Shown here: piece after piece, positions 5,294-8,442 of the stretch
Numbering within the stretch: the first letter of the stretch is position 1
Layout of the letters: each line of letters opens with the position of its first letter
NCBI GenBank assembly: GCA_038259365.1
Contig: JBBSOW010000128.1
Location: forward strand, 1 to 8,442
Origin: JBBSOW01 sp038259365
GTDB taxonomy: Bacteria; Actinomycetota; Actinomycetes; Propionibacteriales; Propionibacteriaceae
DNA: 8,442 nucleotides
Reading direction: 5' to 3'
The notes under the pieces: model-generated
What the model was told of the DNA's origin: nothing
The model's input: only the letters and a program-made list of their open reading frames with translations
Database searches by the model: none
Program-made: the position numbers and the translations under genes

Positions 5294-5560
5294 CTAGAGG
5301 TGCCGGTAGACATCGTCCAGGCTGAGACCGAGCTTCACCATGAGCACCTGGAGGTGGTAGAGCAGCTGGCTGATCTCCTCGGCGGCCTGCTCCCGGCTCT
5401 CGTACTCGGCGGCCATCCACACCTCGGCGGCCTCCTCGACGACCTTCTTGCCGATGCCGTGCACGCCGCCGTCCAGCTCGGCAACCGTGCCGGATCCAAA
5501 GGGGCGGGTGGCCGCCCTCTCAGACAATTCGGCGAACAGGTCATCGAAGCTCTTCCTCAC
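5294..5560 (-). CDS. hisE: Phosphoribosyl-ATP pyrophosphatase
   Basis: This enzyme performs the second step of histidine synthesis, hydrolysing phosphoribosyl-ATP to PR-AMP and pyrophosphate. At 88 aa it is a stand-alone all-alpha MazG-like enzyme, not fused to HisI. The metal-binding helices show VEEAAEVWMA (41-50) and AEEISQLLYH (60-69); the Q where many HisE have D is usual in actinobacteria. KSFDDLFAEL opens the protein, and LSLDDVYRHL at the C-terminus is typical. The GTG start lies 11 nt after the ribM stop, with only a weak SD sequence in the ribM tail, so translation is probably coupled to ribM. It forms a unit with hisG, without the other his genes. Confidence 0.96.
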   Translation of the reverse strand: MRKSFDDLFAELSERAATRPFGSGTVAELDGGVHGIGKKVVEEAAEVWMAAEYESREQAAEEISQLLYHLQVLMVKLGLSLDDVYRHL

Positions 5561-5571
5561 AAGCGGCTACC

Positions 5572-6297
5572 CTACCCGCCCTGCACCGTCACCGAGGCCG
5601 GCATCTCGTCGGTGACCGCGCGTTCTCGCCGCGATATCCGCAGCCAGGAAACGAAGCCGACGACGCAGAACGCGCCGTAGATGACATACATCAGCGCCGA
5701 GGGGTAGTACTGCGCCCGCAGCAGCAAGGGCACGCCGACGATGTCGACGGCGATCCAGATCAGCCAGAACTCGACGTAGCCCTTGGCCATCCCGTAGGTG
5801 GCCAGGATCGAGCCGGTCAGGATCCACGCGTCGGCGGCCGGACCCCACGATCCCAGCGCCTTCAGGCCGAAGTAGAACGCCACCCAGAGCACCACGGCCG
5901 CGCCGAACAGCTCCAGCCGCGCGCGGTTGCTGGCCCAGCCGGGGATGACCGCGGCCTTGGCGGGGGCCGCGCCGGCTAACGCGTTGGCTTCGGCGGCCGA
6001 CAGGTTGCGGCTCCACATCACCCAGCCGTAGACGCTGACGATGAGAAAGAAGACCTGCCGCCCGGCCTGGCCCCACAGATCGAGGTCTTGTGGGGTGTGG
6101 AACACCCCGCCAAGGAAGACGGTGAACAGCACGACGTTGCCGACGATGCCGATGGGCCACGCCCCGACGCGTCGACGCATCCCCAGGATCGCGCTGGCGA
6201 GCCCGAAGCCGTTTCCGATCACCTCACGCCACAACGTGGGTTTACCGAAGCCCAGATCGAGTTCGGCGTTGAGTAGATTGAGCAAGAAGTCCGTCAT
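5572..6297 (-). CDS. ribM: Riboflavin importer RibM/PnuX (PnuC superfamily)
   Basis: This is a 241-aa multi-pass inner-membrane protein of the PnuC family. Hydrophobic helices lie at about 27-39, 45-65, 80-96, 128-147, 158-172, 175-194 and 200-219, with conserved segments VYGWVMW (89-95) and FWLIWIAVDIVGVPLLL (177-193). PnuC proteins usually import nicotinamide riboside. Actinobacterial paralogs under FMN-riboswitch control (PnuX/RibM of corynebacteria and streptomycetes) import riboflavin, and the riboswitch upstream makes that the better call. The ATG at 6297 has GAGG 8 nt upstream; an in-frame GTG at 6306 lies inside that SD sequence and is less likely. A long loop, Ala-rich in part, separates the third and fourth helices (about 100-127). 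Confidence 0.85.
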   Translation of the reverse strand: MTDFLLNLLNAELDLGFGKPTLWREVIGNGFGLASAILGMRRRVGAWPIGIVGNVVLFTVFLGGVFHTPQDLDLWGQAGRQVFFLIVSVYGWVMWSRNLSAAEANALAGAAPAKAAVIPGWASNRARLELFGAAVVLWVAFYFGLKALGSWGPAADAWILTGSILATYGMAKGYVEFWLIWIAVDIVGVPLLLRAQYYPSALMYVIYGAFCVVGFVSWLRISRRERAVTDEMPASVTVQGG

Positions 6298-6300
6298 GTT

Positions 6301-6384
6301 CCCCACCTCACCGGTCGCGCTTGGACCGGGGTGTCGACGGCTCGGCCCCTCGACGCCCCGCGCGCGGGCGCAGCCGTCGGCCGA
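6301..6384 (-). promoter_or_regulatory. Expression platform of the FMN riboswitch (candidate SD-sequestering structures)
   Basis: Between the aptamer and ribM the minus strand holds two mutually exclusive helices. One pairs CGACGGCT (6379-6372) with AGCCGTCG (6342-6335). The other pairs TCGGCC (6384-6379) with GGCCGA (6347-6342). Next to the gene, CCGGTC (6329-6324) pairs with GACCGG (6316-6311). The adjoining CCCC can pair with the GGGG of the GAGGTGGGG SD region (6309-6301). No U-run follows, so control of translation rather than termination is likely. The pairings were found by eye. Confidence 0.5.
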
Positions 6385-6391
6385 TCATCGT

Positions 6392-6513
6392 GTGTTCTTC
6401 CCATCCGGACTTTGACCGTCGGTTGTGGAGTTTCACCACATCAACCGATCGCTGGCTGCGATCGGGTCGCGGACTTTAACCGCCGGCTCGGATTTTCACC
6501 GACCCCAGAACAC
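6392..6513 (-). promoter_or_regulatory. FMN riboswitch (RFN element)
   Basis: The minus strand carries all conserved blocks of the RFN aptamer. P1 is GTGTTCT (6513-6507) with AGAACAC (6398-6392), 7 bp. P2 encloses GTCGGTGAAAATCCGAGCC. P3 is GGCGGTTAAAGTCCGC. P4 is GATCGC with GCGATC, P5 is GTGG-TGAAACT-CCAC, and P6 is CGACGGTCAAAGTCCGGATG ending in GGAAGAA. Binding of FMN normally lowers expression of riboflavin synthesis or uptake genes. It lies about 95 nt upstream of ribM and, through ribM, may also govern hisE-hisG. Confidence 0.97.
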
Positions 6514-6540
6514 GCGCGAACTCATTGACAAAAGTTGTTC

Positions 6541-6556
6541 GCAGACCCAAGTCTGC
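6541..6556 (-). terminator. Hairpin downstream of mshC, possible terminator
   Basis: GCAGAC pairs with GTCTGC around a TTGG loop, a perfect 6-bp stem 34 nt after the mshC stop. The following minus-strand sequence GAACAACTTTTG has only a short T-run, so termination is uncertain. It ends 27 nt before the riboswitch. That leaves little room for a separate ribM promoter unless the promoter overlaps the hairpin; no convincing -35/-10 was seen in 6514-6590. Confidence 0.4.
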
Positions 6557-6590
6557 CACGCTTTTCGCGACTTTGGTGACAGTGCCGGTT

Positions 6591-7838
6591 TTAGAGCCGG
6601 ATCCCAAGCAGCGCGTCGACCGCGCGCGCCATCTGACCGGGCGCCTCGGCGTCGAGCTCGGCGGAGTCGGTGTTCCGGCTTGCATCAACCCAGTCGTCGA
6701 CGACGGCGAGCGCCGCGGGGGCGTCGAGATTGTTGCGCATGGCCGACCGCAGCTCCACGACGGCCCGATCGGCACGGGCCCCACGCTCGGCGTCGACGGC
6801 CTCGCGCCAACGCTCCAGCCGCCGCTGGCCGAGCTGAAAGTCCTCATCGGTCCAAGACCACACACCGCGGTAGTGATGACCCAACAGCGTCAGCCGGATG
6901 GCCATCGGGTCCGCTCCGCTCTCGCGCAGCTTCGACACCAGCACGAGGTTGCCCTTGGACTTCGACATCTTCTCTCCGTCGAGGCCGACGAGGCTGGTGT
7001 GCGCGTAGTGGCGGGCGAAGGGGACGCCGGTGACGGCGATCCCCTCGGCGGCGGACATCTCGTGATGGGGGAAGATCAGGTCGGTGCCGCCGCCCTGCAC
7101 GTCGAAGTTCTCGCCCAGGTAGCGCAGCGCGATGGCGGTGCACTCGATGTGCCAACCGGGACGCCCGAAACCGAACGGGCTGCGCCAGGCGGGCTCGTCG
7201 GGTCGTTGCTGCTGCCACACCAGGCAGTCCAGCGGGTGCCGCTTCCCGTGGCGTTCGGGGTCCCCGCCACGCTCGGCGAAGAGCGCGCGGGCCTCGTCCT
7301 CGCCGAGGCCGGACAGCTCACCGAAGCCGGGAACGCCCTCCACCGAGAAATACCAGTCCGGGTACTGGGGATCGTCGAGCTGGTAGAGCCTGTCGGCCGG
7401 GAACTTCTTCAGGATGTCGATGACGAGCGGGATCGATTCCACCGCGCCGATGTACTCGTCGGGGGCGATGACGTTGAGGGCGCGCATATCGGTGCGGAAC
7501 AGCTCGGTCTCGCGCTCGGCGAGCGCTTGCCAGTCCTCGTCGTTCTCACGGGCCCGCTCCAACAGCGGATCGTCGACGTCGGTGACGTTTTGGACGAAGT
7601 TCACCCCCAACCCGGCGTCACGCCAGGCGCGGTTCAGCAGATCGAAGACGACGTAGGTGTAGGCGTGGCCCATGTGAGTGGCGTCGTAGGGGGTGATCCC
7701 GCAGACGTACAGCCGCGCGGTACCGTCGCTCGGCCCGACGGTCTGGACGGCGTCGCTCAGGGTGTCGTGAATCCGGACAGGGCCCAGATCGGGCGCCGGA
7801 TCGAGGCGGGGAAACTGCGGGGAGGGCCAAGCCTGCAT
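6591..7838 (-). CDS. mshC: Cysteine:glucosaminyl-inositol ligase, mycothiol biosynthesis
   Basis: This cytosolic enzyme joins L-cysteine to glucosaminyl-inositol with ATP, a step towards mycothiol, the main actinobacterial thiol. At 415 aa it is a class I cysteinyl-tRNA-synthetase paralog. The start at 7838 gives the MshC hallmark MQAWPSP; the frame runs 31 codons further 5' but without family resemblance. Visible motifs are YVCGITPYDATHMGHAYTY (44-62, with zinc-ligand Cys46 and the HIGH-like THMGHA), FVQNVTDVDD (81-90), GWHIECTAIA (228-237), TDLIFPHHE (252-260) and KMSKSKGN (290-297). Lack of a long tRNA-binding C-terminal region also favours MshC over CysS. The SD sequence is weak (AGG 9 nt upstream). 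It stands alone here, with the riboswitch-ribM unit downstream. Confidence 0.96.
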   Translation of the reverse strand: MQAWPSPQFPRLDPAPDLGPVRIHDTLSDAVQTVGPSDGTARLYVCGITPYDATHMGHAYTYVVFDLLNRAWRDAGLGVNFVQNVTDVDDPLLERARENDEDWQALAERETELFRTDMRALNVIAPDEYIGAVESIPLVIDILKKFPADRLYQLDDPQYPDWYFSVEGVPGFGELSGLGEDEARALFAERGGDPERHGKRHPLDCLVWQQQRPDEPAWRSPFGFGRPGWHIECTAIALRYLGENFDVQGGGTDLIFPHHEMSAAEGIAVTGVPFARHYAHTSLVGLDGEKMSKSKGNLVLVSKLRESGADPMAIRLTLLGHHYRGVWSWTDEDFQLGQRRLERWREAVDAERGARADRAVVELRSAMRNNLDAPAALAVVDDWVDASRNTDSAELDAEAPGQMARAVDALLGIRL

Positions 7839-8069
7839 GCGTGGAGACCTAACTGGTGGTGAGTGCTCTGCTGGAGAACACAGTATGGCGTGATTGGCTC
7901 GCCGAGCCCGGAGACTTACCCGGCCGGCCAAGGTCGCGCACCGCCCGCGGGTCGAAGCCTCCTCGATAGTACTCGGCGGGAGCCCGGGTGAGATCCGGCG
8001 CCGACGTGAAGGCTTGAATCTGACGTAAGGTTAAGTTATCCGATCTTTGGTGTCTCTCGAGGAGGACCG
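7839..8069. other. Divergent intergenic region, no gene seen
   Basis: The 231 bp between mshC and the plus-strand ORF at 8070 should contain promoters for both directions, but no strong -35/-10 pair was found. For the plus strand TTGAAT (about 8013-8018) followed 16 nt later by TTATCC is the best, weak, candidate. A 5-bp hairpin GGCTC-GCC-GAGCC lies at 7896-7908. No tRNA or other RNA gene was recognised. Confidence 0.4.
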
Positions 8070-8144
8070 ATGACCGAGCCCATCAGGACCTGGCGTAACG
8101 ATGAGTTGGTATCGTCCTGTCCGCTGAGGAGAAGACCACGATGA
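8070..8144 (+). CDS. 24-aa ORF upstream of an overlapping gene
   Basis: This short ORF reads MTEPIRTWRNDELVSSCPLR then RRPR. It is preceded by GAGGAGGACCG, a strong Shine-Dalgarno (GGAGG) at good spacing. Its TGA overlaps the ATG at 8141 as ATGA, suggesting coupled translation. It may be a real leader or regulatory peptide. Alternatively it is the true N-terminus of the following gene after a frameshift: just before 8141 that gene's frame reads LSAEEKTT, which would continue smoothly. I recognise no homolog. Confidence 0.4.
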   Translation: MTEPIRTWRNDELVSSCPLRRRPR

Positions 8145-8442
8145 ACGGTCCGATGACGGCCAAACAGTCTGAACAGCTCGGAGCGAAGCGCGCCCGGCAG
8201 TCGCGGGAGATGAGCGCCGAGACGCTCACCGCCTTGCAGGAAGAAAGGGAGCACACCTGGGCTGCGCTGAGCCCTGACGAGCAGGCCATGCTGGTGGAGC
8301 GGCGTCGCACGGTGCTCCTCGCAGGCAACGTCGCGGATAGCTCACGCTCTGAACCGAACGCATTGGATCACGCCGAGGTCGACCACTGGCTTGATGTAAA
8401 GCGAATTGTCCGAGTCGTCAACAGCTACTTTCGCGCCTTGGA
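8141..8442 (+). CDS. Unrecognised hydrophilic protein, 5' part (partial)
   Basis: One hundred codons are present and the frame is open at the window edge. The ATG is preceded by GAGGAG at 9 nt. The protein begins MNGPMTAKQSEQLGAKRARQ, is charged and largely helical, and has no signal peptide, membrane segment or recognised motif. An in-frame TGA (8102-8104) bounds the frame upstream, with only non-ATG codons between. Late codons such as GTA, CGA and ATT are a little richer in A/T than neighbours, which is weak evidence of different ancestry. Its function cannot be assigned from this fragment. Confidence 0.6.
   Translation, partial: MNGPMTAKQSEQLGAKRARQSREMSAETLTALQEEREHTWAALSPDEQAMLVERRRTVLLAGNVADSSRSEPNALDHAEVDHWLDVKRIVRVVNSYFRAL

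Noticed and set aside
6525..7862. A 445-codon open frame on the plus strand opposite mshC
   Set aside because: It mirrors the mshC codon pattern, has low-complexity Gly/Val/Leu-rich translation and no recognisable domain. The minus strand encodes a clear MshC with all motifs. Long antisense frames are expected at this GC content.
8027..8045. Possible IdeR/DtxR iron box around AAGGTTAAGTTATCC
   Set aside because: By hand it matches only about 13 of 19 consensus positions, with poor symmetry, and the adjacent gene has no iron-related feature.
1..8442. CRISPR array, insertion sequence, prophage or defence system
   Set aside because: No spaced direct repeats, transposase, integrase or defence domains were seen. 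Apart from the right edge, the region is ordinary core genome.

Overview
The window looks like chromosomal DNA from a high-GC actinobacterium, most likely in or near the Propionibacteriaceae. The evidence is the strong GC bias, the frequent GTG starts, a mycothiol-ligase gene (mshC; mycothiol is essentially actinobacterial), the order SseB-family gene - infC - rpmI - rplT - SpoU-type rRNA methylase, and the order hisE - hisG - small PH-domain membrane protein. The family-level assignment is inference. Nearly all genes lie on the minus strand and read from right to left. The exceptions are one small membrane-protein gene (3443-3910) and the incomplete gene(s) at the right edge.

Right edge (7839-8442): a gene-poor spacer divides mshC from a plus-strand pair. 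This pair is a 24-codon ORF with a strong ribosome-binding site (RBS) whose stop overlaps, as ATGA, the start of an unrecognised ORF running off the window. Leftwards on the minus strand come mshC (mycothiol biosynthesis), a hairpin, and a textbook FMN riboswitch (6392-6513). The riboswitch controls a PnuC-like transporter, which is therefore best called the riboflavin importer RibM/PnuX. ribM is followed closely by hisE and hisG (histidine steps 2 and 1) and then by a PH-domain membrane protein that overlaps hisG by 4 nt. An FMN-sensing RNA thus probably sits at the head of a transporter-histidine transcription unit.

Middle (2503-3910): a plus-strand three-TM protein of unknown function is convergent with the PH protein and divergent from an SseB-domain gene. 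Between the SseB gene and infC lies a leader of about 290 nt. It contains a 10-bp terminator hairpin with a UCCG loop and U-run, an upstream segment that can pair with the base of that terminator, and a possible 11-codon leader peptide whose stop falls in the switching segment. Together these look like a transcription attenuator for the infC-rpmI-rplT operon.

Left part (1-2502): infC (IF3) starts at a rare ATC codon behind a good Shine-Dalgarno (SD) sequence. It is followed by rpmI (L35), rplT (L20) and a SpoU/TrmH-family rRNA 2'-O-methyltransferase. The two spacers inside the ribosomal operon carry hairpins of very similar architecture. The pheS-pheT pair that often follows in actinobacteria is not there. 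Instead there is a 17-bp inverted repeat with a 44-nt loop and then the first 26 codons of a SAM-dependent methyltransferase.

The most interesting signals are regulatory RNAs: the infC attenuator with its candidate leader peptide, the non-AUG infC start, and the FMN riboswitch placed ahead of ribM-hisE-hisG.
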